Shown: positions 6,185-14,946 of the stretch, one piece after another | How positions within the stretch are numbered: position 1 is the first letter of the stretch | Layout: each line of letters begins with the position of its first letter | NCBI GenBank assembly: GCA_002298915.1 | Contig: DBML01000031.1 | Coordinates: forward strand, 1 to 64,000 | DNA from: Clostridium sp. UBA699 | Lineage (GTDB): Bacteria > Bacillota > Clostridia > Clostridiales > Clostridiaceae | DNA: 64,000 bases | Direction: 5' to 3' | Notes under the pieces: generated by a model | The model's database searches: none | The model's input: the letters and a program-made list of their open reading frames with translations, nothing else | What the model was told of the DNA's origin: nothing | Program-made: the position numbers and the translations under genes

Positions 6185-8848
6185 ATGTGGTTTTCAATGT
6201 CCAGGGATGAGGTGTTGAAAGAGCAAGGTGTTGACCTCGAACTCGGCCTCACGAGCGAGGAGGCTGCAAAGAGACTGGAAAAATACGGCGAGAACAAGCT
6301 GAAAGGGAAGCCCCAGAAAAGCCTGGCCGCCATGTTCCTGGCTCAGCTCAAAGATATGCTCATCTACGTTCTGCTAGGAGCTGCTGTGATAACATTCGCA
6401 ATTCATGAATACGTGGATGCTGTGATAATTATAATGGTCGTCGTGCTCAACGCCGTTATAGGTGTTATACAGGAGTACAAGGCAGGGAAGGCGATAGAGG
6501 CCCTCCAGAAGATGACAACCCCCAAGGCCCTGGTGCGCAGGGATGGTGATGTGCTGGAAATCAACTCGGAGGAGCTGGTTCCCGGAGACATAGTCATCAT
6601 AGACGCAGGCAGGTACATACCTGCAGACATTAGGCTGGTAGAGAGCGCTAACCTGCAGATAGAGGAATCAGCCCTGACAGGCGAGTCCGTTCCATCTGAC
6701 AAGAACGCTGCCGACATCCATATCGACCCCAAAACCCCGATAGGTGACAAGTCGAACATGGCCTTCATGTCGACGCTTGCGACCTACGGGAGGGGCGAGG
6801 GCGTCGTCATTGCAACTGCGATGGAAACGGAGATCGGCATGATAGCCAGGATACTCGAAGAGGATAACGAGGAGATGACGCCTCTGCAGAAGAGGCTTGA
6901 CGAGCTTGGCAGGATACTGGGCTTCATCGCGATGGGGATATGCGCTGTCATATTCGTGATAGCTCTCATCCAGAGGAGGGACCTGTTCGAGATGTTCCTC
7001 ACGGCCATAAGCCTTGCGGTGGCAGCGATCCCCGAAGGGCTCGCAGCAATCGTTGCGATAGTGCTTGCCCTGGGCGTGACAAAGATGTCAAAGATAAACG
7101 CCATAGTGAAGAAGCTGCCTGCGGTGGAGACGTTAGGCTCGGTGAACATTATCTGCTCGGACAAGACGGGAACGCTCACCCAGAACAAGATGACAGTGGT
7201 AAAATACTTCGTTCCAGGCCGCATGAAGGACGTGCCGCACACTGGCGAAGGCTTCGTGGCGAAAGGAGACGAAAAGCAGCTGATCAAGTCGCTGGTCCTC
7301 TGCTCGGATGCGACCTGGGAGAAAGGCGAGAGCACTGGAGACCCGACAGAAGTAGCACTCGTAGTCCTGGGGCACAGGTACGGCCTGAAAAAATCGGCAC
7401 TGAACGCCACCCACAGGAGAGTCGGTGAGAGGCCTTTCGATTCCGAGAGGAAGCTCATGTCAACGCTCAACGAGGAAGGCACTGGCTATAGGATCCACAC
7501 CAAGGGGGCCATTGACAACATTCTGAAGATATCGAGCACCGTCCTGGTCGACGGCAAAGTAGTGCCGCTCACGGACGAGCTTAGAGGGAAATTTCTGAGT
7601 ATGACCGAAGAGATGTCGGACAGCGCACTCAGGGTTCTCGGAGCGGCATACAAGGATACGGACCGAGTTCTGGACCCCGAGGAAATGGAGAAGGACCTCA
7701 CCGTAATCGGAATAGTCGGGATGATTGACCCTCCGAGGCTTGAGGTCAAGGATTCCATAAGGCATGCCAAGACTGCAGGAATAACTCCGATAATGATAAC
7801 GGGAGACCACAAGAACACGGCCGTCGCCATAGCCAAGGAGCTTGGGATCGCCAAGTCCATAAACCAGAGCGTAACCGGCGCCGAAATCGACGAGCTCACG
7901 GAGGCCGAGTTCGCCGAGGAGATAGACAACTACAGGGTGTTCGCCAGGGTTTCGCCTGAGCACAAGGTGAAGATAGTGAAGGCCTACAAGGCCAAGGGCA
8001 ACATAGTATCAATGACAGGCGACGGCGTCAACGACGCTCCGTCCCTTAAATACGCCGATATAGGCGTAGCTATGGGCATAACGGGGACGGACGTGGCAAA
8101 GGGCGCCAGCGACATGATACTGACAGACGACAACTTCACGACGATCGTACATGCAATTGAGGAAGGAAGGAACATCTACAACAACATCAAGAAGTCGGTT
8201 ATATTCCTCCTTTCCTGCAACCTTGGAGAGGTCATCACCGTCTTCGTTTCAATACTGTTCTTCTGGCCGGTGCCGCTGCTTCCGACCCAGATACTGTGGA
8301 TCAACCTGATAACCGACTCGCTGCCTGCCATAGCCCTCGGCATCGACCCGGGGGACAAGGACGTCATGAAGCAGAAGCCAAGGAACCCCAAGGAGAGCTT
8401 CTTCGCCCAAGGCGCAGGAATGAGGGCTGTCATCGGAGGCGTGCTGATAGGAGCTCTTACGCTGGCAGCGTTCTACTTCGGGCTGAACGAGCACGGCTAC
8501 AGCCTGGGCTCTCAGAACATCCCTGAGGAGGTGCTTACCTACGCAAGGACGATGGCCTTCGTGGTGCTCGCAGCATCTCAGCTGTTCTACTCGCTCAGCA
8601 TGAGGAACTCCTCGAAGTCAATATTCCAGGTAGGGCTTTTCTCTAACAAGGCCCTTATAGGTGCAATAATAGTGGGCTTCATACTGCAGATAGGTGTAAT
8701 CTCCGTGCCGTTCCTGGCAGCTGCCTTCAAGGTACACACCCTGAGCGTAGGGGACTGGCTTCTGGTAATAGCGTTCGCGCTTATACCGCTGGTCGTCAAC
8801 GAGCTTATAAAGGTGTTCATGAGGATTGGGGACAGCAAAACCGAATAG
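6185..8848 (+). CDS. Calcium-type P-type ATPase
   Basis: This is an 887-residue type II P-type ATPase that pumps a divalent cation, most likely Ca2+, out of the cytoplasm at the cost of ATP. It has the N-terminal cation-ATPase domain (TSEEAAKRLEKYGENKL), the TGES actuator motif near residue 165, the phosphorylated Asp in CSDKTGTLTQNKMT near 326, and TGDGVNDAPSLK near 611. Helices M4 (AIPEGLAAIVAIVLALG) and M6 (NLITDSLPAIALGIDP) carry the residues typical of PacL/SERCA-like pumps. I chose ATG 6185 because GAGGTG lies six bases upstream; GTG 6176 is inside that site. Confidence 0.88.
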   Translation: MWFSMSRDEVLKEQGVDLELGLTSEEAAKRLEKYGENKLKGKPQKSLAAMFLAQLKDMLIYVLLGAAVITFAIHEYVDAVIIIMVVVLNAVIGVIQEYKAGKAIEALQKMTTPKALVRRDGDVLEINSEELVPGDIVIIDAGRYIPADIRLVESANLQIEESALTGESVPSDKNAADIHIDPKTPIGDKSNMAFMSTLATYGRGEGVVIATAMETEIGMIARILEEDNEEMTPLQKRLDELGRILGFIAMGICAVIFVIALIQRRDLFEMFLTAISLAVAAIPEGLAAIVAIVLALGVTKMSKINAIVKKLPAVETLGSVNIICSDKTGTLTQNKMTVVKYFVPGRMKDVPHTGEGFVAKGDEKQLIKSLVLCSDATWEKGESTGDPTEVALVVLGHRYGLKKSALNATHRRVGERPFDSERKLMSTLNEEGTGYRIHTKGAIDNILKISSTVLVDGKVVPLTDELRGKFLSMTEEMSDSALRVLGAAYKDTDRVLDPEEMEKDLTVIGIVGMIDPPRLEVKDSIRHAKTAGITPIMITGDHKNTAVAIAKELGIAKSINQSVTGAEIDELTEAEFAEEIDNYRVFARVSPEHKVKIVKAYKAKGNIVSMTGDGVNDAPSLKYADIGVAMGITGTDVAKGASDMILTDDNFTTIVHAIEEGRNIYNNIKKSVIFLLSCNLGEVITVFVSILFFWPVPLLPTQILWINLITDSLPAIALGIDPGDKDVMKQKPRNPKESFFAQGAGMRAVIGGVLIGALTLAAFYFGLNEHGYSLGSQNIPEEVLTYARTMAFVVLAASQLFYSLSMRNSSKSIFQVGLFSNKALIGAIIVGFILQIGVISVPFLAAAFKVHTLSVGDWLLVIAFALIPLVVNELIKVFMRIGDSKTE

Positions 8849-8860
8849 AAGAGAAAACAG

Positions 8861-8900
8861 GAAGGCGGAGCCGCAGTAATTTGCGGAGCCGCCTTCTTTT
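8861..8900. terminator. Bidirectional terminator between ATPase and Nramp-like genes
   Basis: Fifteen-base arms (8861-8875 and 8882-8896, two mismatches) flank a six-base loop and are followed by TTTT on the plus strand. The site lies between convergent genes and can serve both. Confidence 0.7.
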
Positions 8901-8904
8901 GGCA

Positions 8905-10179
8905 TTAAGGAAAGAGCAGGAACTTAATCAGAAGAACCGACATGCTGCCCATGACAAGGGTTGCGATGACGCCTGCGATATTCCCGAGCTTTCCATTAGT
9001 ATAGCTGCCCATGATTTTTTTGTTGTTGCCGATAAAGAGAATGATTATCATCAGCGGTGGAGCCATCACCCCGTTGATTGCCGCTGCGTAATAGAGGGCC
9101 ATCATTGGATCGATGCCGATGAAATTGATTGTGAGGCCGACGATTGTAGCTATGGTTATTGCGCCGTAGAACCCGTGGGCTTCCTTGAATTTCTTGCCGA
9201 GCCCCGCTTCCCAGCCGATCAATTCCGAAATTGCATAGGACGATGAACCGGCCAGCACCGGCACGGCAAGCATTCCTGTCCCGACTATACCCATGGCAAA
9301 GAGCAGATAGGCCAGGTCCCCTGCCATAGGCCTTAGGGCCTGGGCTGCCTCCGGAGCAGTGCTTATCGTGGTTATCCCCGATAAATGGAGGGTTCCCGCG
9401 GTGGTAAGCATGATCATGTGGGCCGCAACATTTGTGAAGATCATGCCTAAAATCGTGTCGACCTTCATGTCCTTAACATCCTTGGGAAATATCTTCGGCT
9501 TGCCTTTTCCGATCGACCTGATTTTCTTCTCTACGATCTCCTTTTCGACTTCCTCATCAGCCTGCCAGAAGAACAGGTAAGGGGATATCGTCGTTCCGAA
9601 GAAAGCAACTACATTCAATATATAATCCTTGGACATATTGATTGTCGGCACAAAGGAGTTCCAAAGGACGGCAGACCAGTCATGGGTGACCATGACGGCT
9701 GTGAAGAAGTATGCAAAAAGCGAAAATGTAAGAAAAAGAAGGAATTTTGCATAGTTTTTATACTCAATAAAAACCTCAAGAAACAAGGTCAAAGCGGTGA
9801 TGAGCAGGATCCAGAAAGTAAAAGGCAAGCCGAAAATCATCTGAACCGATGCGGCCATCGCACCCAGGTCAGCGCCGATGTTTACTATGTTTGCGATGAA
9901 CAAAAGGAGAATCGCAAGGTAGCTGACCGACTTGGGGAGGCTGTCCTTCATGACCCCGGTAAGCCCTTTTCCGGTAACCATGCCTATGCGCCCGCACATT
10001 TCCTGGATTGCAATCACAAAAACACAGGAAATCGGATTGAGCCACAGCTGGCTTAAGCCGAACATGGCCCCTGTCTGGGAGTAGGTGCCGATCCCCGAAG
10101 GGTCATCGTCAGAAGCACCGGTTATGATTCCGGGCCCGAACTTTTTAAGGTATGCTTTTGCCTTTGACAGCTTTGACAT
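8905..10179 (-). CDS. Nramp-like divalent metal transporter, atypical metal site
   Basis: This 424-residue protein has about eleven membrane helices and belongs to the Nramp superfamily. Canonical Mn/Fe Nramps coordinate metal through DPGN in helix 1 and a Met-Pro-His segment in helix 6. Here helix 1 reads DDDPSG (residues 24-29) and helix 6 reads SPYLFFWQ (199-206), followed by a charged ADEEVEKEI stretch. The ligand Asp is kept, but the Asn and Met are not. The protein therefore belongs to a divergent Nramp-like group whose substrate may differ, for example Mg2+, other ions or a non-metal. The gene is convergent with a Ca-type ATPase. AGGGAAGTGAG precedes ATG 10179. Confidence 0.8.
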   Translation of the reverse strand: MSKLSKAKAYLKKFGPGIITGASDDDPSGIGTYSQTGAMFGLSQLWLNPISCVFVIAIQEMCGRIGMVTGKGLTGVMKDSLPKSVSYLAILLLFIANIVNIGADLGAMAASVQMIFGLPFTFWILLITALTLFLEVFIEYKNYAKFLLFLTFSLFAYFFTAVMVTHDWSAVLWNSFVPTINMSKDYILNVVAFFGTTISPYLFFWQADEEVEKEIVEKKIRSIGKGKPKIFPKDVKDMKVDTILGMIFTNVAAHMIMLTTAGTLHLSGITTISTAPEAAQALRPMAGDLAYLLFAMGIVGTGMLAVPVLAGSSSYAISELIGWEAGLGKKFKEAHGFYGAITIATIVGLTINFIGIDPMMALYYAAAINGVMAPPLMIIILFIGNNKKIMGSYTNGKLGNIAGVIATLVMGSMSVLLIKFLLFP

Positions 10180-10229
10180 TTTCTCACTTCCCTACTTAGC
10201 GAATTTTATAAATTTGAAGAGTAGGCAGT

Positions 10230-11423
10230 TTATGGTTTTTCCTTTTTCATCAATACAGCCCTGTTCACGATAGCCTTGCCGTATTTGTCGCGAAGGCCGT
10301 CAAGCGCAGTTTCCAGCTTGTCCAGCTTCTCGTCGCCCTTGTCCTGCACTTCGCTGCCGAACATGGAAAGCTGCTTCACGGCCTGTTCTTCTTCGAATCC
10401 GCTCAGGCTTATACCAAGGAGCCTGACAGGCTTACGGGTGTTCCAGTTTTTCCTCAGGAGCTCGAAGCCGTGCTCGAATATCTCGTTGGTATGGCAGGTG
10501 GGACTGACGGTCCCCTGCCTCGTTATGGTTTTGAAATCGGCGTATTTAATGCTTATCTGGACCGTTCGCCCCTTCAGCCCATGCTTTCTGGCCGATCGTC
10601 CAACCTCCTCTGAGAGCCTGAGGAGGATAGTCCTTGCGCTGTCCAGGTCCGTGATATCCTGGGCAAGCGTTACTGAGCGACCTATTGACTTTGCCGCCTC
10701 GTAGGCATGAGGCGCAATCTCGGAGCCGTCAAGCCCGTTCGCAAGACCGTGGAGGTCGTAGCCCCATTTGCCGAGCCTTGCAGCTATCGAATCGCGGTCC
10801 GAGCGGGCGAGGTCGCCTATAGTCAATATTCCCATGGACTTAAGCTTCTCTGCGGTCTGTTTACCCACGCCGTACATCTCCCCCACGGGAAGAGGCCACA
10901 GCTTTTCTTCAATGTCCTTCTTCCAGAGCTCCGTTATCCCCAGCGGCTTCTTCATCTCAGAAGCCATCTTTGAAAGGAACCTGTTTTCGGAGATCCCGAT
11001 GGAGCAGGGAAGGCCCAGCTCCTCGAGGAGGGTCTTCATGATGAGCCCGGCGGAGGTCCTAGGGTCGCCGAACAGCCCTTCGCAGCCAGTCATGTCAAGC
11101 CAGGCTTCGTCTATGCTGTTCTCCTGCACCACCGGGGTGAAGCTTGAGAGTATCTCCATGACCTGCCGCGAGGTGTCGCTGTAGAAGCGGTGGTCGGGAG
11201 GCAGGAGCACAAGGTCCGGGCAAAGCTTCAGCGCCTGTCCCACCGGCATGGTCGTCTTCACGCCGTATTTGCGCGCCTCGTAGTTCGCCGTGAGTATTAT
11301 TCCCGTCCTCTTCTTCGGGTCACCCGCAACTGCAGCGGGCTTTCCGGCTAGCTCGGGATGACGAGTCAGCTCGCAGCTTATAAAAAATGAGTTCATATCC
11401 ACAAGAAAAATCACTTTTTTCAT
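10230..11423 (-). CDS. dinB: DNA polymerase IV, Y family
   Basis: This 397-residue translesion DNA polymerase begins KKVIFLVDMNSFFISCE, with the catalytic Asp and steric-gate region of Y-family polymerases. The second catalytic motif is NSIDEAWLD, followed by a helix-hairpin-helix region (GVGKQTAEKLKSMGI) and a little-finger domain. The C-terminus has no clear beta-clamp peptide, although QLSMFG near the end is a plausible clamp-binding motif. I chose ATG 11423 because GAAGGTGA lies just upstream and conserved sequence begins there; an upstream extension has no ribosome binding site. No LexA box was noticed in the divergent intergenic region. Confidence 0.9.
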   Translation of the reverse strand: MKKVIFLVDMNSFFISCELTRHPELAGKPAAVAGDPKKRTGIILTANYEARKYGVKTTMPVGQALKLCPDLVLLPPDHRFYSDTSRQVMEILSSFTPVVQENSIDEAWLDMTGCEGLFGDPRTSAGLIMKTLLEELGLPCSIGISENRFLSKMASEMKKPLGITELWKKDIEEKLWPLPVGEMYGVGKQTAEKLKSMGILTIGDLARSDRDSIAARLGKWGYDLHGLANGLDGSEIAPHAYEAAKSIGRSVTLAQDITDLDSARTILLRLSEEVGRSARKHGLKGRTVQISIKYADFKTITRQGTVSPTCHTNEIFEHGFELLRKNWNTRKPVRLLGISLSGFEEEQAVKQLSMFGSEVQDKGDEKLDKLETALDGLRDKYGKAIVNRAVLMKKEKP

Positions 11424-11575
11424 TTCATTCACCTTCAGGTTGATTATTATTAAGTATATCAGCATGGTTTTGGCTTTTCAATTACAATATATTTCATGGA
11501 TTTCAGCGACAGATGGTGAAAAAGTCAGAAAATTATGGTAAAATTAAAATATTTATAGGACAGGAGGTTGGGAGT

Positions 11576-13459
11576 ATGGCAGTATCATCATTACCCGTGG
11601 ATCAGAGAGTAATAGATATAGACTCCAGGAGGTTCTCCTCCATAGAGAAGGCCCTGGTGGAGCTGATAACGAACTCGGACGACAGCTATTCCAGGATAGA
11701 GGCGGAAGAGTTGCCAACGGACGGCAAGGTCCTCATAACCTACGAGCGCCACCAGAGCGGCGCGCTCCTCACGGTCACGGACCACGCTGAGGGTATGTGG
11801 TTCGAGAGGATCAGGTCGGTGCTTTCCTACGGAGGCGCACACAGCCAGCTGGCTAAGGGCGTGGCAGGGGGGAGGGGGTACTTCGGAAGGGGGCTCAAGC
11901 AGGCGATATACGGCCTGGGGCACGGCTGGATCGAATCCATATATAATGGAGTCTATTCAAGGTTCGACCTTTTCAGGGGTGAAAGCGGAGAGTACCTTTT
12001 CGACGACTGGGACAAAGGCAGGGAGGTCAAGGACACAGACTACGGCAGGCTTGACATTCCGGTCGGCGGCAACGGCACCAGGGTTACCATAGTCGTTGAG
12101 AATCCGCTCACAAATATACCCTATTTCAGCTCTCTCATAAAAACCATCACCAACAACATATACATCAGGGATATCCTCGGCAGGAGGCACGTGGAAATTG
12201 CTAACGTGAACCCGACTGCCAGGATGGAAGCAGCAGTGGTTCTCCGCTACGAGGAACCCGAATTTCAGATGCTTCTGGGCCCTGACGAACTTGTAAGCTT
12301 CGGCTTCCAGGGCAAGAGCTATGAATACGAGATCACGCTGAAAAAGGCGACAAACAAGGAGCTGGTCCTAAGGGGAAATGAGAGGACCAACGGGCTGCTT
12401 GTAATTTCCGGAACGGCAGTGCTCGACTGCCAGTTCTTCCAGTTCGAAAACCAGCTGGGCACGGAGTACCTTTACGGAACGGTCAAATGCCCGAGCCTCT
12501 CGCAGATGCTCGCTCAAGGCATGCCAATAATAAGCGACGAGCGCGACGGGCTCAACATGAAGGACCCGTTTGTAATGGCTTTCTCTGAGTCGATCAGCAA
12601 GATGATAAGCAGCTTTGTGAAGAACGAGCAACTTAGGCTCAGCCACTTCGACCATGCCAGCACCTCGAAGAAGACGACGGAGATGATAGAGAAGGTCCTT
12701 CTTAAGATGAACGAGATAGCCGTCGATCAGCTCGGGATAGTGCTCCAGCCCGGTCCGGGAAGCGAGTACGACATCAAGGAAGTCCTGAGGTTCAGCACTC
12801 CTTTCTACTACAGGAAGGTCTCGCAGCCCTTCAGGGTGACGGCATACGTCGACAAGCTGCAGCTCTCTGCCCAGGACATCATTTCCTTCGAATACGACCT
12901 TCCGGACAGCATGGATGCGGTTCCCGACATTGACGCCATTGTCGTATCGGAGCTGCCGGAGGACGGGCGCATCCAGTGGGAGGTCAACGGGGGAGAGATA
13001 GGCGAAAAGGGAAGCATAAGGATAAGCTGCGGAGCCTACAATGCTGCCGCTGAGATAGTCATCGCCGAGGATGCTTCTGGCAAAGGCTACGGGCATCCGG
13101 GAACCGGGCGGCACAAACCTGCGGCTGCCGGGAACGCGGTAAGCCTTTTCAGGGGATACGACCTGAGGAACCTGAACAACGAAATGGTCAGGGCTGAGTA
13201 CAGCCCTGCGGAACGTCTCATACTCATTAACACCGAGGCGCCGACCGTCCGCATGTACGTCAGCGGCCAGGGGCACTTCAAGGACGGGGCGAGGCTCCTC
13301 CTTGCGGAGCTGCTGCTCGACGTCATAACCACGGAGCTTGCGCGCTACTATGTGGACAGGACTGCGGAAAAAGGACAGCCGGAGGCATACGAACAGGTAA
13401 AGCAGGATCTAATAAGGCGCTATGGCGTTGAAGTGCATTCAATACTGATGGGCGAATAG
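11576..13459 (+). CDS. GHKL-fold ATPase of unknown role
   Basis: This protein of about 627 residues has an Hsp90/histidine-kinase-like ATP-binding domain at its N-terminus: ELITNSDDS at about 29-37 with Glu and Asn of the N box, TDHAEGM near 68-74 as the G1 box, and GRGYFGRGLKQAIYGLG near 99-115 as the G2 lid. There is no phospho-acceptor His or receiver domain, so it is not a sensor kinase. The rest has no recognised fold and ends in a helical segment. CAGGAGGTTGGGAG supports ATG 11576. It shares an operon with a uridine-kinase-like gene 25 bases downstream and is divergent from dinB. MORC- or MutL-like DNA action is possible but unproven. Confidence 0.7.
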   Translation: MAVSSLPVDQRVIDIDSRRFSSIEKALVELITNSDDSYSRIEAEELPTDGKVLITYERHQSGALLTVTDHAEGMWFERIRSVLSYGGAHSQLAKGVAGGRGYFGRGLKQAIYGLGHGWIESIYNGVYSRFDLFRGESGEYLFDDWDKGREVKDTDYGRLDIPVGGNGTRVTIVVENPLTNIPYFSSLIKTITNNIYIRDILGRRHVEIANVNPTARMEAAVVLRYEEPEFQMLLGPDELVSFGFQGKSYEYEITLKKATNKELVLRGNERTNGLLVISGTAVLDCQFFQFENQLGTEYLYGTVKCPSLSQMLAQGMPIISDERDGLNMKDPFVMAFSESISKMISSFVKNEQLRLSHFDHASTSKKTTEMIEKVLLKMNEIAVDQLGIVLQPGPGSEYDIKEVLRFSTPFYYRKVSQPFRVTAYVDKLQLSAQDIISFEYDLPDSMDAVPDIDAIVVSELPEDGRIQWEVNGGEIGEKGSIRISCGAYNAAAEIVIAEDASGKGYGHPGTGRHKPAAAGNAVSLFRGYDLRNLNNEMVRAEYSPAERLILINTEAPTVRMYVSGQGHFKDGARLLLAELLLDVITTELARYYVDRTAEKGQPEAYEQVKQDLIRRYGVEVHSILMGE

Positions 13460-13484
13460 AACCATAATCTGAAAGGAGTGCAAC

Positions 13485-14873
13485 ATGGGAGAACCACATC
13501 TGCGCGAGAGGCGCCAAACGATTAAGCTGGGGCTTCTGAAAGTGGCGAAGGATCTTTTTCCGGACGAGGCCTTCTGGACTGTATACTCCATCGGTGACGG
13601 GGTATACTGCAGGCTCGAAAAATCAGCCCTTTCCATAAGGGAAGTAAAGCTGATAGAGGATAAGGTCAGGGAATGGGTGGCAAGCAACCCTGAGATAACG
13701 TACATGGGGAAGAAGGGCGGCTACTTCCAGTATAAGGTAGAAGGCATAGTCGTGGACACGATTTATAGGGCAAGCACGAACGTATCCGAAGCCGAGAAGT
13801 TCAGGCTGATCCCCTTCGAGGAGGGCTTCATTTCCGACTATTCAGTAGAAGAAAAGGGTTTCGAATACGAATTCGTGTTGCCAGAGCTCCTGGCAAAGAC
13901 CTACCACGACAACCACAGGTGGCTAAGCAACATAAACCTTGAGATGGTTTCCGACCTCAACGAGTATATATACCAGGGCAGGGAGCTGGAGCTGCAGAAC
14001 ATGGCAGAGGCCCTTCAGGAAAAGCAGATTGGAGAGATAGCAGACATGATCCTGAGCCAGAAGAGGTCTCTGAGATTGATTCTCATATCGGGGCCTTCCT
14101 CATCAGGCAAGACCACTTTTGCCCAGAGGCTTTCCACCCAGCTCAGGGTAAACGGGCTCAAACCTGTGCCGCTGTCCATGGACAACTACTTCGTCAACAG
14201 GGAGGTCAACCCTGTCGACAGCGAGGGGAACTACGACTTCGAAACAATCAGGGCGCTCGATCTGCAGCTTCTCCAGGAGCAGGTGCACAAGCTTATCGAT
14301 GGCGAAAAAGTGGAAACCCCAATCTACGATTTCTTCACGGGGCACCGTAAGCCCGAGACGGTCACTATGCAGCTCGGTCCGTCTGAGATACTAGTGATGG
14401 AAGGCATTCACGCACTTAACCCCGAGCTGCTGCCGAACATAGGAAGGAGTGCCGCCTTCAAGGTTTACGTGAGCGCGTTGTTCGGCCTGAACGTGGACCT
14501 GGCTAACAGGATACCGACTACTGAGGTAAGGCTGCTGCGCAGGATGGTCAGAGACGGAAGGGAAAGGGGCGTAGGCTCCGAGGAAACCCTTGAGCGCTGG
14601 GGGAGCGTAAGGAGGGGTGAGACGGAGTACGTCTTCAAGTACCAGGAGGAGGCCGATGTCATGTTCAACTCCAGCCTCCTGTACGAGCTTAATGCCATAC
14701 GCCCCTTCGCGGAGGAGCAGCTGCATCAGATATCGGAGGACAGCCCACACTTCGAGACCAGGGAGAGGCTGATCAACCTGCTCACCTTCTTCAAGCCTAT
14801 AGACGTTTCCAAGATACCTTTCAACTCCATAGTGAGGGAATTCATCGGCGGAAGCATATATAAGCATAAATAA
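13485..14873 (+). CDS. Uridine-kinase-like nucleoside kinase
   Basis: This 462-residue protein has a P-loop kinase domain starting near residue 200 (LILISGPSSSGKTTFAQRL) followed by SMDNYF, NYDFETIRALD and PIYDF, which are typical of uridine kinase/phosphoribulokinase-family enzymes. The first 190 residues form an extra domain like that in the long clostridial nucleoside kinases, which resembles part of threonyl-tRNA synthetase. The probable reaction is phosphorylation of uridine or a related nucleoside by a nucleoside triphosphate. AAAGGAGTG lies before ATG 13485. It follows the GHKL ATPase gene by 25 bases and ends in a hairpin shared with the convergent HerA-type gene. Confidence 0.82.
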   Translation: MGEPHLRERRQTIKLGLLKVAKDLFPDEAFWTVYSIGDGVYCRLEKSALSIREVKLIEDKVREWVASNPEITYMGKKGGYFQYKVEGIVVDTIYRASTNVSEAEKFRLIPFEEGFISDYSVEEKGFEYEFVLPELLAKTYHDNHRWLSNINLEMVSDLNEYIYQGRELELQNMAEALQEKQIGEIADMILSQKRSLRLILISGPSSSGKTTFAQRLSTQLRVNGLKPVPLSMDNYFVNREVNPVDSEGNYDFETIRALDLQLLQEQVHKLIDGEKVETPIYDFFTGHRKPETVTMQLGPSEILVMEGIHALNPELLPNIGRSAAFKVYVSALFGLNVDLANRIPTTEVRLLRRMVRDGRERGVGSEETLERWGSVRRGETEYVFKYQEEADVMFNSSLLYELNAIRPFAEEQLHQISEDSPHFETRERLINLLTFFKPIDVSKIPFNSIVREFIGGSIYKHK

Positions 14874-14889
14874 ACCGTTAATAATGAGA

Positions 14890-14925
14890 AACCGGGCTGC
14901 TGCAGTATCCTGCGGCAGCCCGGTT
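14890..14925. terminator. Bidirectional hairpin between convergent genes
   Basis: Sixteen-base arms (14890-14905 and 14910-14925, one G-T pair) enclose the four-base loop TATC. It separates the nucleoside kinase and HerA-type genes. The T runs on both sides are short. Confidence 0.65.
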
Positions 14926-14946
14926 CAATCTGTAAAGCTTTTTCAG

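Noticed and set aside
12368..13276. 302-codon minus-strand frame opposite the GHKL ATPase gene
   Set aside because: The plus-strand gene has a good start and ATPase boxes, while the antisense frame has neither.
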